Assembly: GCF_003270085.1 (NCBI RefSeq) | Contig: NZ_QFDQ01000038.1 | Coordinates: 1-54,814 of the forward strand | Source of the DNA: Streptomyces triticisoli | GTDB lineage: Bacteria > Actinomycetota > Actinomycetes > Streptomycetales > Streptomycetaceae | Length of the DNA: 54,814 bases | Reading direction: 5' to 3' | Shown here: piece after piece, positions 28,665 to 37,350 of the stretch | Numbering within the stretch: position 1 is the first letter of the stretch | How the letters are laid out: each line of letters opens with the position of its first letter | The notes under the pieces: generated by a model | Databases searched by the model: none | The model's input: the letters and a program-made list of their open reading frames with translations, nothing else | What the model was told of the DNA's origin: nothing | Translations under genes and position numbers: made by a program

Positions 28665-29369
28665 ATGCCCGGCAACAGCGGCACCGGCGCCGTGACGCGC
28701 AGCACCCTGCGGCAGCAGATCGCGGACGCGCTCCGGGACGAGGTGCTGGCCGGACGGCTGCAGCCGGGGCAGGAGTGCACGGTCAAGGAGATCGCCGAGC
28801 AGTACGGGGTGTCCGCGACCCCCGTCCGCGAGGCGCTCGTCGACCTGTCCGCGCAGGGACTGCTGGAGGCCGACCAGCACCGCGGCTTCCGGGTGCGCGA
28901 GTACTCCCTGGACAACCTCCGCGCGATGATCGAGGCCCGCGGCCTGGTCACCGACGGCATGTTCCGGATCGTGGCCGGGGGCCCCAAGTCCTTCCGCCGT
29001 CCCGACGACCCGCGCCTCAGGGCCGTACTCACCGGGGTGCGCCGGCGCGGCGAGGAGGCGCAGCGCGCGGCCGCCGCGGGCGACCTGACCGTACTGATCG
29101 GCTACGACCTGCGCTTCTGGCGGGAACTCGCCGCCCTGTTCGGCAACCCCTACCTCTCCGACTTCCTGCACCGGCTGCGCGTGCAGTCCTGGGTGTGCGC
29201 GGTGCAGCACCTGCGCCGCCGCACCGATCTGCGCGGCGAGCTGTGGTCCGGCCACACCGAACTCGTCGACGCCCTGTCGGCGGGCGACGCCACGGCCGCG
29301 CGTGCGATCGTCGCCGCGTACAACGCGGACTCCCTCGCTCTCGTCGAGCGGCTGGCGGCCGACGCGTGA
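28665..29369 (+). CDS. GntR-family transcriptional regulator (FadR-like)
   Basis: This 234-residue regulator has an N-terminal winged helix (STLRQQIADALRDEVLAGRL, TVKEIAEQYGVSATPVREAL, QGLLEADQHRGFRV) and an all-helical effector domain of FCD type (residues about 85-230). It probably responds to a carboxylate or amino-acid metabolite. It sits downstream of the aminotransferase, and its stop overlaps the GTG of the next gene (GTGA). Confidence 0.92.
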   Translation: MPGNSGTGAVTRSTLRQQIADALRDEVLAGRLQPGQECTVKEIAEQYGVSATPVREALVDLSAQGLLEADQHRGFRVREYSLDNLRAMIEARGLVTDGMFRIVAGGPKSFRRPDDPRLRAVLTGVRRRGEEAQRAAAAGDLTVLIGYDLRFWRELAALFGNPYLSDFLHRLRVQSWVCAVQHLRRRTDLRGELWSGHTELVDALSAGDATAARAIVAAYNADSLALVERLAADA

Positions 29370-30118
29370 GCGGTGCCGTACCCACCACTACCGACTACGC
29401 TTCTACACTCCCTGACCACCCGACCACCGAACGCGCTGGAAGCCCTGCCCTCCCCGAGGAGCCCTCTTTGGCCTGTGACCTGTGGCTGGTACCGCTCGTC
29501 GACGTGTTGTGCCACACCCCCGACAACCCGTTCGCCGAGGAACTCGCGCAGTACAACAAGGTGCTCGCCGAGAACGGGCTCCCACCGGTGCCGGTGTACC
29601 AGTACATGCCCGGCCTGTCCGGGGAGGTGGCGCCGGTGGCCGGCTTCGACTACGACGCGCTGCACTTCCTGCGCCGCGCCTACCTCCTGCAGATCTGCGG
29701 CCTGCCGCTGACCCCGGTCGACGAACTGGGCGGCGACTACGAGCAGTTGCTGGAGATGTTCGAGACGACGGCCCAGCAGTCCCACCTGGTCTGGCACTAC
29801 GACCACGCCGGCGCCTACGTCCCCCTGGACTTCCCGCACCCCCTGTCCAACGACGAACTCCTCGCCGGCGGCGGCCCCCTCGGATCCTCCCAGACCCTCC
29901 TGCGCGAGCTGGAGTACGTCGCCCCGTCCCTGGGCATCGACCCGGCCAACCCCCCGGCGGCCCCCGACCCTCCGTCGGCCCCCACCGAACTCGAACAGCC
30001 GGCCGCCCCCGCCCCCTACGACCCCAGCCCCTTCGCCCGCGAACGCCACGTCTGGCTGGGCCTCCACACGGCGGCCACGCGGAGCCTGGCGCAGGGGTCG
30101 ATGATCGTCTTCAGCTGA
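29366..30118 (+). CDS. Hypothetical protein, translationally coupled to GntR
   Basis: This 250-residue soluble protein has a conserved-looking core (ACDLWLVPLVDVLCHTPDNP, YQYMPGLSGEVAPVAGFDYD, FLRRAYLLQICGLPL, HLVWHYDHAGAYVPLDFP) and a Pro-rich linker. A C-terminal block follows (SPFARERHVWLGLHTAATRS). No signal peptide or known motif was found. The GTG at 29366 overlaps the GntR stop; a TTG just before the LACDLW core is an alternative. A decayed second copy of its last ~95 bases lies 1.75 kb downstream. I do not recognise its family. Confidence 0.75.
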   Translation: MSGAVPTTTDYASTLPDHPTTERAGSPALPEEPSLACDLWLVPLVDVLCHTPDNPFAEELAQYNKVLAENGLPPVPVYQYMPGLSGEVAPVAGFDYDALHFLRRAYLLQICGLPLTPVDELGGDYEQLLEMFETTAQQSHLVWHYDHAGAYVPLDFPHPLSNDELLAGGGPLGSSQTLLRELEYVAPSLGIDPANPPAAPDPPSAPTELEQPAAPAPYDPSPFARERHVWLGLHTAATRSLAQGSMIVFS

Positions 30119-30120
30119 GG
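30025..30120 (+). repeat. Gene-tail direct repeat, intact copy
   Basis: This segment encodes the C-terminal block (SPFARERHVWLGLHTAATRS onward) of the coupled hypothetical gene. It is repeated at 31778-31874 in the same orientation with roughly 80-85% identity by eye. Confidence 0.7.
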
Positions 30121-30308
30121 GCCCGGCCCCGAAGACGATTACGAGCCAAATCCGCACGCACGTCCGATACCTCCCAAGCGCACCGCACTCCAGATCAAGT
30201 CCCCCAAGAAGCAAAGGATTTGGGCGAACGTCCCGCCGGTCTCCCAGGTCGTCCCATGCCCCGGCGCCTCCGACCGCCCGGGAGAGCGGCGGCACCGCCC
30301 TGTCGCTG

Positions 30309-30710
30309 GTGGCGGGTCAGTGGGGCAACGGCCGGCACAAGGAACCACCGCAGCGACTCGAATGGAGGCGTCCCGCCGGGAAGAACCCACGGGCGGACGT
30401 CGAGCAGCCCCTCAGGGTTACGGTCACGGCCGCTTCGGCCCCCTCGTACGTCTCCTTCATGCTGCACAGCACGGTCAACGAGTCCGGCATCCCGGACGAG
30501 GACACACGGCGACAGAAGGTTCTGGCCTGCGGAGACGGGATCACCGACCCGGGCTGCCGGATCACGGACCACAGGGACGGCTCGTACACGATCGAGGTCG
30601 TGGGCGCGCTGCCGCCGGACCACCCGTATCGCGTCCTGTACGTACAGTGGGCACCGAACCGTCCCGGCGCTGAGGAGATCTGGGCCTCATGGCAGCTACC
30701 CACTGGCTAG
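30309..30710 (+). CDS. Hypothetical protein (133 residues)
   Basis: The frame opens at a GTG (30309) without a clear ribosome binding site; internal GTG or ATG starts are possible. The C-terminal two-thirds (VTVTAASAPSYVSFMLHSTV, DGSYTIEVVGALPPDHPYRV, LYVQWAPNRPGAEEIWASW) look like a small beta-rich protein. Its end overlaps the next ORF by 22 bases. It is not recognised. It lies in the patch bracketed by the repeated gene tail, which suggests recent acquisition. Confidence 0.55.
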   Translation: MAGQWGNGRHKEPPQRLEWRRPAGKNPRADVEQPLRVTVTAASAPSYVSFMLHSTVNESGIPDEDTRRQKVLACGDGITDPGCRITDHRDGSYTIEVVGALPPDHPYRVLYVQWAPNRPGAEEIWASWQLPTG

Positions 30711-31741
30711 GCGACCCGCCTGCGGATCGTGAGCGGCTCGCGCCCTGGGCACTGTCCCGGATCGCGGCCGCGGCCGCCGAGGACGCGCGCGTGGACGCGA
30801 TGGTCGACATCGAGTACGCAGCACGCGACATCGAGGCGGACCTCGGCGGCCGTTTCGGCGCCGGCGTGGTGGGCGGACCGTCGAACCGGCGGCCAGGAGG
30901 AAGGCGCAGCTTCCACCTTGACGGAATCTCCCCCCTCCGTCTCAGGGAGGAGGACAGCGACGAACCGTGGGCCGCACTGCTCGATCCGGCACGCCTGATC
31001 CGGGGCATCGGAACAGTGTCAGAGGCACATCGAAGCGGAGAGTGGGTCGAACTCACCCTCATCCCACATGCGTTGTTCGCCGCCCCCACCGACCCCTGGC
31101 TGCCGCCGGGCGCCCACAGCCTGACCGTACGGCTCGACCCGGCCACTGGCTTCCTCCGGTCCGCCGCGCTCCACGACAGGCAAGGCCCGCTGGCTACGGC
31201 CCAGGTCAGGGGCCTGGACGTCCTGGACGCACGGTTCTCGGCCGAGGCGGGCACGACCCTGGCCCGTATGGCCAGAACCTTGCTGGAGCCCGCCCGCCTG
31301 ACAGCAGAAGTCCGCATCGAGGCCGACCCGCACGACGACCACTCCTTCACGCCTGTGCCCTCGGCCCGCTCCTGGACCATCTCGTCCGGCAGGGAAATCC
31401 TCACGATGACAGGAGATTACGAACCGGACCGGACAAGCCCGGCGGCCGCCCGCCTGGCGGAACTGCTCACCCCGGCCCGTATCGTCTCCCACCTCGCACA
31501 CGTCACGGCCACGTCACCGACCTCCGTCGAGGCCGCCGTCCGCCCTCTGCGCACCTTCCCATTCAGCGCCTGGGCCCCGGACGAGAGCCTGACATGCCGT
31601 TTCACCGTGGACCCGACGACGGGCGTCCTCGTACGAGCCGAAGCGACAACAGAACACCGCACAGTTTTCCGCCACATCGTCACCGCACTCGGCCCGGAGG
31701 GACATGCCCAGCCATGGGACTACAGCTCCATCGGCGGTTGA
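30689..31741 (+). CDS. Hypothetical protein with two similar beta-rich modules (350 residues)
   Basis: The ATG at 30689 follows GAGGAG at a wide spacing. The protein has a helical N-terminus, then two related modules. One contains HSLTVRLDPATGFLRSAALH and the other LTCRFTVDPTTGVLVRAEAT; both follow a segment of the kind VELTLIPHALF or VEAAVRPLRTFPF. This suggests an internal duplication of a beta-sheet fold. No signal peptide or helix is visible. It overlaps the preceding ORF by 22 bases, so the two are probably co-translated. Function unknown. Confidence 0.65.
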   Translation: MAATHWLGDPPADRERLAPWALSRIAAAAAEDARVDAMVDIEYAARDIEADLGGRFGAGVVGGPSNRRPGGRRSFHLDGISPLRLREEDSDEPWAALLDPARLIRGIGTVSEAHRSGEWVELTLIPHALFAAPTDPWLPPGAHSLTVRLDPATGFLRSAALHDRQGPLATAQVRGLDVLDARFSAEAGTTLARMARTLLEPARLTAEVRIEADPHDDHSFTPVPSARSWTISSGREILTMTGDYEPDRTSPAAARLAELLTPARIVSHLAHVTATSPTSVEAAVRPLRTFPFSAWAPDESLTCRFTVDPTTGVLVRAEATTEHRTVFRHIVTALGPEGHAQPWDYSSIGG

Positions 31742-31777
31742 TCGGCGGTGGGTACGTCAGCTCCCCACTCGCAGTTC

Positions 31778-31874
31778 CAGCCCCCTTCGCCCGCGAACGC
31801 CACGTCTGACTGAACCTGCGCGCGGCGGCGACACGGAGCCTGGCGCGGGGCTCGATGATCGCCTTCAGCCGAGG
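31778..31874 (+). repeat. Gene-tail direct repeat, decayed copy
   Basis: This is a second, mutated copy of the 3' end of the 29366-30118 gene. It still reads PFARERHV and ATRSLA but is interrupted by TGA right after the HV codons. The copies bracket about 1.66 kb with two unknown ORFs. Confidence 0.7.
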
Positions 31875-32149
31875 CCGGACGACGCGGCTGCCACCCGCCA
31901 TGGGCGATGACCGTGAATGTTCTCCGGCCGGTCGTTCGGGTGGGACCGAGAGGAAAGAAAATCCGACATTCCGGCCGGCAGGTCGCGGTCGCTGTCGATG
32001 CCACGGAAGTAGGGATCCTTGGCGGTGACGAGCTCGGCGCGGGCGGCATCGACCAGCGCACGGGCAGGAACAGGGAGAGCGTCTCTGTTGCTCTCCGCTT
32101 CCTTCGTCCAGTCTGCTTGCCAGGGTGGCCCCCTGAATGCGCTGGTCAC
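31865..32149 (-). pseudogene. Possible remnant of a small toxin-like gene
   Basis: This minus-strand frame reads VTSAFRGPPWQADWTKEAES near its start and later contains DPYFRGIDSDRDLPAGM, which has the composition of a real protein. The C-terminal part is non-protein-like, and the frame runs into the decayed gene-tail repeat. I suspect a broken gene, possibly of a toxin type, but cannot support a family. Confidence 0.25.
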
Positions 32150-32506
32150 TGGCCGGGGGCCGCCTTCGCTGCCGAGCGGCGGATGCGACCGGCCTCCTCG
32201 GGCGCGGTGCGCTCGCCCGAAGCGGCCGGAGGCGTCGGCGGCGGGACACGATCTTCCGGTGGGGACTCATGACACCCCTCCTGCTGAAAGGGTGAACACC
32301 CGGCAGGTGAATGTCATTCATGCACTCACATGAGCGGCATGTGAACACTGGAGGCCAAGATGCTCCCCCTTTTTCAGAAGGGGTGTGTGCCTCCTGGCCG
32401 GGCGGTCGAGGGGTCGTGTCCCACGACGTGCAACACCGTTACGTCAAGGCATCGGGACGCCATCTTCCGCGTAGGTCCGTGGGGGTTGTACTCCCACTTC
32501 ATTCAC
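31875..32506. other. Region without an intact gene
   Basis: About 630 bases lack a convincing complete gene on either strand. Codon-position GC is less regular and several locally AT-rich stretches occur (around 31950-31965, 32280-32345 and 32370-32390). It probably holds gene debris and promoters. Confidence 0.4.
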
Positions 32507-32866
32507 TCACCGGGCGCTCTCCTGAGTGGTGGCCAGGATGCGGTTGATCTCGGCAGCGGCAGCGCGGCGCTCGGCACGGTCGTCGGAGGTGGCGACGATC
32601 CGTTCGCACTCGGCCAGACGGGTCGCCAGGGTGGGGAGACGGTGGATGACGACCCACATGAACCAATGTTCGAGAAAAGCCCGGCAGGGGGTGAGTATGA
32701 ACGTGTCGCGGGCCTCCGGCGTGGCTTCTTCCCAGTGCCTGTCGAACCGCGGGAGGGCACCGGCGGGGTCGAGGCGTGTCACTGCGACACGGAGGGCCGC
32801 CGGGGTCTTGTCCGGCAGGGGGATCAGCGGGTCGCCGTCGTGCGGCCCCACAGGTCGCACAGTCAC
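32507..32866 (-). CDS. DUF6247-like small protein
   Basis: This 119-residue protein starts VTVRPVGPHDGDPLIPLPDK. Its core, TPAALRVAVTRLDPAGALPR with FLEHWFMWVVIHRLP and LAECERIVATSDDRAERRAA, matches the small helical Streptomyces proteins I know as DUF6247. These often sit next to toxin-like genes and may act as antitoxins. GTG at 32866 with GGAG 7 bases upstream sets the start. Just downstream on the same strand lies the gene-debris region, where a toxin partner could once have been. Confidence 0.65.
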   Translation of the reverse strand: MTVRPVGPHDGDPLIPLPDKTPAALRVAVTRLDPAGALPRFDRHWEEATPEARDTFILTPCRAFLEHWFMWVVIHRLPTLATRLAECERIVATSDDRAERRAAAAEINRILATTQESAR

Positions 32867-32921
32867 GTGCGATCTCCGATGCGATCGGGAATCGGTTCCA
32901 GGGCCGACGGTATCGAGTGCG

Positions 32922-32960
32922 GGCCTGCCCCGCGCTCGCATCGCGAGTCCGGGGCAGGCC
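32922..32960 (-). terminator. Hairpin terminator
   Basis: GGCCTGCCCCG (32922-32932) and CGGGGCAGGCC (32950-32960) form a perfect 11-bp stem with an inner CTCGC/GCGAG stem. It follows the stop of the 33001-33276 gene on the minus strand. Confidence 0.65.
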
Positions 32961-33000
32961 ACGACGAGACTGACGACTCAGGGCTGCGTGCGCCTGATGC

Positions 33001-33276
33001 CTACGGCCAGTCGACACCCGGACTGCCGACCGAAGGCCTGCGGCAGTCCGGGGTGCGGTTCGCCGGTGTGGTCACGGGCTCGTCGGCGAGCGCGTAGCAC
33101 AGCTGGGCGTGGAGCAGTTCGGCTTCGGCGATCGTGAGGCGCAGTGCCGCGTCCGCGTCGAAGACCCCGTCGCGGCGCAGCCACAGGTCGATGGCGAGGG
33201 TGCCGTCGTCCTGCCGGCGGACCGGCTTGCTGGGGACGCGGCTCACCTGAATCCGCGCGTTCGGCGTCGTGCTCAT
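33001..33276 (-). CDS. Small hypothetical protein (91 residues)
   Basis: The ATG at 33276 overlaps the stop of the preceding gene (TGATG), indicating coupled translation. The product contains MSTTPNARIQVSRVPSKPVR and LRLTIAEAELLHAQLCYALA, typical of small actinomycete proteins encoded beside XRE/DUF397 regulators. No motif is recognised. Confidence 0.7.
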   Translation of the reverse strand: MSTTPNARIQVSRVPSKPVRRQDDGTLAIDLWLRRDGVFDADAALRLTIAEAELLHAQLCYALADEPVTTPANRTPDCRRPSVGSPGVDWP

Positions 33277-33674
33277 CAGGCCGCCACCCCCGTGGGAGCG
33301 CCGACGCGGTGGCCGTGGATCACCCACGGTCCGACGTCGACCCCCTCCAGCGCGAGCACGAGAGCCGCGCGGCGCTCCGCCTGCCGCTGCCACCGTTCGT
33401 GCGCGAGCAGGTAGGGGCGTACGAGGGGGCCGGTGTCGTGGAGCGGGGTGGGGATTCCGGTCCCGGTCCGGGTGCGGGACTTCGCCGGAGGGGCGGCGCA
33501 CAGTCCGGGTACGGCGGTGCGGTGGATCAGCAGGCGCAGTCCGGACAGGGTGCGCGGGGGTGTGGGTACGTGTCCCGGCCGCCCCAGCCCGCGGCGCCGG
33601 CCGGTGGCCGGGAGGAAGAGGGACAGGATTAGGGCAAGCGTTCGTTCCAGGGCAAGCCGGATAGACTTGGTCAT
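33276..33674 (-). CDS. Small basic hypothetical protein (132 residues)
   Basis: The ATG at 33674 follows GAAGGAGCATCAGC. The protein begins with a hydrophobic stretch (LERTLALILSLFLPATG) that may be a membrane anchor or weak signal, followed by a very Arg/Pro-rich middle and a C-terminal segment (YLLAHERWQRQAERRAALVL). No family is recognised. It forms a coupled pair with the 91-residue gene downstream. Confidence 0.65.
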   Translation of the reverse strand: MTKSIRLALERTLALILSLFLPATGRRRGLGRPGHVPTPPRTLSGLRLLIHRTAVPGLCAAPPAKSRTRTGTGIPTPLHDTGPLVRPYLLAHERWQRQAERRAALVLALEGVDVGPWVIHGHRVGAPTGVAA

Positions 33675-33701
33675 GCTGATGCTCCTTCGCAGCGTTGGCT
33701 C

Positions 33702-33732
33702 CGCCCCGGGGTGGTGGCTCACCTCCGGGGCG
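33702..33732. other. Inverted repeat in the leader of the small-gene pair
   Basis: CGCCCCGG and CCGGGGCG bracket a 15-base loop. On the minus strand the hairpin sits about 28 bases before the ATG at 33674 and could be a leader structure; on the plus strand it is followed by TTTT, so it might also end antisense transcription. Confidence 0.45.
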
Positions 33733-33849
33733 TTTTCTGTGCACTGCCCGCCAGGCCGTTACCGAGTGCCCGGCAAGCGCTACACAGCGTACGCACAGCG
33801 TGATGCGTCAGACAACATGTTGTGCGAAGTCGTATCAAGTGATCGGACG

Positions 33850-34041
33850 CTACGTCGCGAAGCGGTCGAACTCGCCGGCCTTCGCCCCTTCCAGGAAGGC
33901 CCGCAACTTGCGGCGAGTGGTCTGCACGACCACCTCCGGGTCGTCACCCTCCCGCAGGAAGATTCGATCGCCCTGTTCCGCGATCTCTATGCAGCTTCCG
34001 GTGTCCGCCGAGAAGGACGACTTCCGCCAGTGAAGTTCCAC
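33850..34041 (-). CDS. DUF397 protein
   Basis: This 63-residue protein is a clear DUF397 member (LHWRKSSFSADTGSCIEIAE, FLREGDDPEVVVQTTRRKL). In Streptomyces such proteins are encoded next to XRE regulators with a DUF5753 domain (as in the whiJ system) and are thought to modulate them. The partner gene lies 11 bases upstream. Confidence 0.93.
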   Translation of the reverse strand: MELHWRKSSFSADTGSCIEIAEQGDRIFLREGDDPEVVVQTTRRKLRAFLEGAKAGEFDRFAT

Positions 34042-34052
34042 CTGCTCCTGCC

Positions 34053-34904
34053 TCAGATCTCTTCCGCTACCTGCCGGATGAAGTTGATGGACTCGCTGGG
34101 CTCCAGGGCACGTTCACGCATCCGGTCGAGAACGGCGCGGTAGTTCGCCAGGTAGGTCTCGGCGTGCAGGAAACTCACGCCCGTGGGTACGTCGATCTGC
34201 ACCGTGTCCAACTGCGTTACGGGGCCGCAGGCGTACAGCGTCGAGCTGCCCGCGTTCGCGAAGCCCCCCACACTGAACGGCACCACCCGGAGCGTGACGT
34301 TGGGCCGTTCGGCCTGCTTCAGCAAGTGCTCGATCTGCCGCAGCAGGACATGACGGTCTCCGAACCGCATCCGCAGCGCGGACTCATGGATCAGGAACTC
34401 GCACAGTGGCGGGTTGGAGCGGTCGAGCAGCTCCGCCCGCCTCGATCGAAAAGCCACGTGCCGATCCAGGTCGGTGGGCGACATGGCCGGAACCGCTTCC
34501 GCGAAGATGCCGCGCATGTAGTCGGGGAGCTGAAGCAGGCCGGGCATATGCATGATCTGCGCGGAGCGCAAAGCCGCCGCGTGGTGCTCCATCTCCGCGA
34601 TGTCCAGCAGGCCAGCGGACAGCACGTCCCGGTACTCGTCCCACCAGTACGGCCCGCGTTCCCGGGCCATCTCGGCCAGCGCGTCGATGTACTGGGCGTC
34701 GGGACAGCGATAGTTGGCGGCCCACACCCGGACCCGATCGCTGCTCACACCTGAACGGGCCGACTCCGTGTTGCTGACCGTCGTCCGGTCGGTGCGGTGC
34801 AGGGCGGCGGCCTCGTTGATCGACATGCCGATGTGCTCGCGCATTCTGCGCAACTCGGCACCCAGACGACGCTGCCGTTCGGTGGACGGCTTTCGGACGG
34901 GCAT
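34053..34904 (-). CDS. XRE-family regulator with DUF5753 domain (WhiJ-like)
   Basis: This 283-residue regulator has an N-terminal helix-turn-helix (LGAELRRMREHIGMSINEAA, DRTTVSNTESARSGVSSDRV) and a DUF5753 effector domain (EMEHHAAALRSAQIMHMPGL, LPDYMRGIFAEAVP, LRQIEHLLKQAERPNVTLRV). It is followed by its DUF397 partner. WhiJ-type systems influence development and antibiotic production. The usual third gene (an anti-sigma-type ATPase) is not seen here. Confidence 0.92.
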   Translation of the reverse strand: MPVRKPSTERQRRLGAELRRMREHIGMSINEAAALHRTDRTTVSNTESARSGVSSDRVRVWAANYRCPDAQYIDALAEMARERGPYWWDEYRDVLSAGLLDIAEMEHHAAALRSAQIMHMPGLLQLPDYMRGIFAEAVPAMSPTDLDRHVAFRSRRAELLDRSNPPLCEFLIHESALRMRFGDRHVLLRQIEHLLKQAERPNVTLRVVPFSVGGFANAGSSTLYACGPVTQLDTVQIDVPTGVSFLHAETYLANYRAVLDRMRERALEPSESINFIRQVAEEI

Positions 34905-34939
34905 CGGGCAGCTCCCCCTGTCACCGCTTTCGACGATGT

Positions 34940-34975
34940 GGGACGGCCGGTACGGTTCACCGCACCGGCCGCCCT
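34940..34975 (-). terminator. Terminator downstream of purA
   Basis: A 16-bp stem (34940-34955 with 34960-34975) with a perfect CGGCCGGT/ACCGGCCG core lies between the purA stop and the XRE gene. Confidence 0.6.
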
Positions 34976-35002
34976 GTCAAATCTCCCGGAGGGGCGACGC
35001 GC

Positions 35003-36286
35003 CTACAGGAACGAGTTGATCTCGATCGTCTCCTCGCGGCCCGGGCCCACGCCGATCGCGGAGATCGGGGCGCCGGACATGTCCTCCAGGGCCTTGACGT
35101 AGGCCTGGGCGTTCTTCGGGAGGTCGGCGAAGGTCTTGGCCTCGCTGATGTCCTCCTGCCAGCCGGGGAGGTACTCGTAGACCGGCTTCGCGTGGTGGAA
35201 GTCGGTCTGGGAGTACGGGAGCTCCTCGACCCGCTCGCCGTCGATGTCGTAGGCGACGCAGACCGGGATCTGCTCCCAGCCGCTCAGGACGTCGAGCTTG
35301 GTGAGGAAGAAGTCGGTCAGGCCGTTCACTCGGGTGGCGTACCTCGCGATCACCGCGTCGAACCAGCCGCAGCGGCGGTCACGGCCCGTCGTCACGCCCC
35401 GCTCGCCGCCGATGCGGCGCAGCGCCTCGCCGTCCTCGTCGAACAGCTCGGTCGGGAAGGGGCCGGCGCCGACGCGGGTCGTGTAGGCCTTCAGGATGCC
35501 GATGACGCGGCTGATCTTCGTCGGACCGACGCCGGCACCCGTGCAGGCGCCGCCCGCGGTCGGGTTGGAGGAGGTGACGAAGGGGTACGTGCCGTGGTCG
35601 ATGTCGAGGAGGGTGCCCTGGCCGCCCTCGAAGAGGACCACCTTGTCGTCGTCCAGCGCCTGGTTGAGGATCAGGACGGTGTCGGCGACGTACGGCTCGA
35701 TCTGCTCGGCGTAGCCCAGCAGCTCCTCGACCACCTGGGTGGCGGTGATCGCGCGCCGGTTGTAGAGCTTGGTGAGGATCTGGTTCTTGACGTCGAGGGC
35801 CGCCTCCACCTTCTGGGTGAGGATCGACTCGTCGTACAGGTCCTGCACCCGGATGCCGACGCGGTTGATCTTGTCCGCGTAGGTCGGGCCGATGCCCCGG
35901 CCCGTGGTGCCGATCTTGCGCTTGCCGAGGAAGCGTTCCGTCACCTTGTCGACAGTGACGTTGTACGGCGTGATGATGTGGGCGTTACCGCTGATCAGCA
36001 GCTTGGAGGTGTCGACTCCGCGCTCGTTCAGACCGCTCAGCTCGGAGAGCAGGACCGACGGGTCGACGACGACACCGTTGCCGATGACCGGCGTACAACC
36101 GGGCGACAGGATTCCGGAAGGGAGGAGGTGCAGTGCATACTTCTGGTCACCGACGACGACGGTGTGGCCGGCGTTGTTGCCGCCCTGGTAACGCACCACA
36201 TAGTCCACCGAGCCGCCGAGCAGGTCGGTGGCCTTTCCCTTGCCCTCGTCACCCCACTGAGCACCGAGCAGCACAAGTGCGGGCAC
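35003..36286 (-). CDS. purA: Adenylosuccinate synthetase
   Basis: This 427-residue enzyme joins IMP and aspartate, using GTP, in AMP synthesis. Visible: the N-terminal loop [18 protein letters not shown], the IMP-site region [54 protein letters not shown] and [13 protein letters not shown]. Length and all motifs are standard. It is divergent from the degenerate DAGK-like gene. Confidence 0.98.
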   Translation of the reverse strand: MPALVLLGAQWGDEGKGKATDLLGGSVDYVVRYQGGNNAGHTVVVGDQKYALHLLPSGILSPGCTPVIGNGVVVDPSVLLSELSGLNERGVDTSKLLISGNAHIITPYNVTVDKVTERFLGKRKIGTTGRGIGPTYADKINRVGIRVQDLYDESILTQKVEAALDVKNQILTKLYNRRAITATQVVEELLGYAEQIEPYVADTVLILNQALDDDKVVLFEGGQGTLLDIDHGTYPFVTSSNPTAGGACTGAGVGPTKISRVIGILKAYTTRVGAGPFPTELFDEDGEALRRIGGERGVTTGRDRRCGWFDAVIARYATRVNGLTDFFLTKLDVLSGWEQIPVCVAYDIDGERVEELPYSQTDFHHAKPVYEYLPGWQEDISEAKTFADLPKNAQAYVKALEDMSGAPISAIGVGPGREETIEINSFL

Positions 36287-36411
36287 GCGCGTACACCCCT
36301 TCCGGGCGGGGCATGTCCAAGGTCAGGGGCGTACGCGGGCTCGCAGCCACGTATCCCCGCGACCGTGGTCGGTCGCACAACCCGTCGGACCGGATGCCCC
36401 GGAATAGACGA

Positions 36412-36439
36412 AGCCCCCGCGCAATCGCGCAAAGGGGCT
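36412..36439. other. Hairpin in the purA / DAGK-like divergent region
   Basis: AGCCCC (36412-36417) and GGGGCT (36434-36439) enclose a second GCGC stem. It lies 43 bases before the GTG of the plus-strand gene and about 126 bases before the purA start, so it is in one or both leaders or an operator. No known riboswitch fold was recognised. Confidence 0.45.
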
Positions 36440-36481
36440 CTTGCACAAAGATGCTACCCGAGGAAGCGAGGCAGGACCGAG

Positions 36482-37348
36482 GTGGCGACTCATCCCACGT
36501 CCGATCAGCTGCTGGTGGTCATCGACCCGGTCGCCCGGCGAACGGACGGGGAATCCGTACGGATCGCGAAAGACGTGCTCAGCGGGGGTGCCACCACCAA
36601 GGTGTGCCTGCCGGACGGGCCGGAGGAGTTCGCCCGCGCGCTGGTGCGGCGCGGCTCGCGGCGGCCGGTGGTGGTCGGCGACGACCGGGCGCTGCTGCGG
36701 GCGGTGTCGGTGCTGCACCGGCAGCGGGAACTGGCCGAATGTGTGCTGTCGGTCGTGCCGGTCGGGGGTGTCACGTCCCTGGCCCATTCGCTGGGCGTGC
36801 CCGCGGGGGCGGTGGCGGCGGCACGGGCGGTGCTGGACGGTGCCGAGCGGCGGCTGGACCTGCTCGTCGACGACAGTGACGGTGTGGTGCTGGGGGCGCT
36901 GCGGATTCCTCCGGTCTCCCCGCGGGAGGCTCCGGTGGGGGCCACGGCGGTCTCGGCGGGGGCCGTCGGGCACCCGTGGCTGCGGACCTGCCAGTCCCTC
37001 GTACGGACACTGGTGACCCGCCCGCCGAGGGCGACGGCGGTGGCCGGTCCGGGTGCCTCCCGGCTGCGCGTGGAGGTCGACGGGGAGATGGTCGTGGACC
37101 TGGACCAGCCGGTGGAGGCCGTCTCGGTCACGCCCGGGGATTCCGGGAGGGCGGAGGTGGAGGTACGGCCCCTGTCGGGGCCCGGCGCGGAGGCCTCGCC
37201 CCTGCTGGCACAGGGGCGCACGGTGACCGTCTCGGGCGCGGACTTCCGGTACCGGGCGGACGCGGTGGTGTCGGGGCCGGTGCGGACGCGGACGTGGCGG
37301 GTGGTGGAGGGGGCCTGGGGGCTCACGGTGCCGGTTTCGGCGGGGTGA
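36482..37348 (+). CDS. Diacylglycerol-kinase-fold protein with degenerate nucleotide motif
   Basis: This 288-residue protein has the overall order of the diacylglycerol kinase/sphingosine kinase family: an N-terminal Rossmann-like lobe (LLVVIDPVARRTDGESVRIA), then VVVGDDRALLRAVSVL where a GGDGT motif should be. SVVPVGGVTSLAHSLGVPAG stands where the IP.GTGNDLA motif should be, and a C-terminal beta lobe follows. Both active-site motifs are altered, so it is probably not a normal lipid kinase. GTG at 36482. The family assignment rests on layout and gene position beside purA. Confidence 0.7.
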   Translation: MATHPTSDQLLVVIDPVARRTDGESVRIAKDVLSGGATTKVCLPDGPEEFARALVRRGSRRPVVVGDDRALLRAVSVLHRQRELAECVLSVVPVGGVTSLAHSLGVPAGAVAAARAVLDGAERRLDLLVDDSDGVVLGALRIPPVSPREAPVGATAVSAGAVGHPWLRTCQSLVRTLVTRPPRATAVAGPGASRLRVEVDGEMVVDLDQPVEAVSVTPGDSGRAEVEVRPLSGPGAEASPLLAQGRTVTVSGADFRYRADAVVSGPVRTRTWRVVEGAWGLTVPVSAG

Positions 37349-37350
37349 CG

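Noticed and set aside
36412..36439. Possible purine riboswitch ahead of purA
   Set aside because: Only a single simple hairpin is visible; no three-way junction or conserved aptamer core could be traced.
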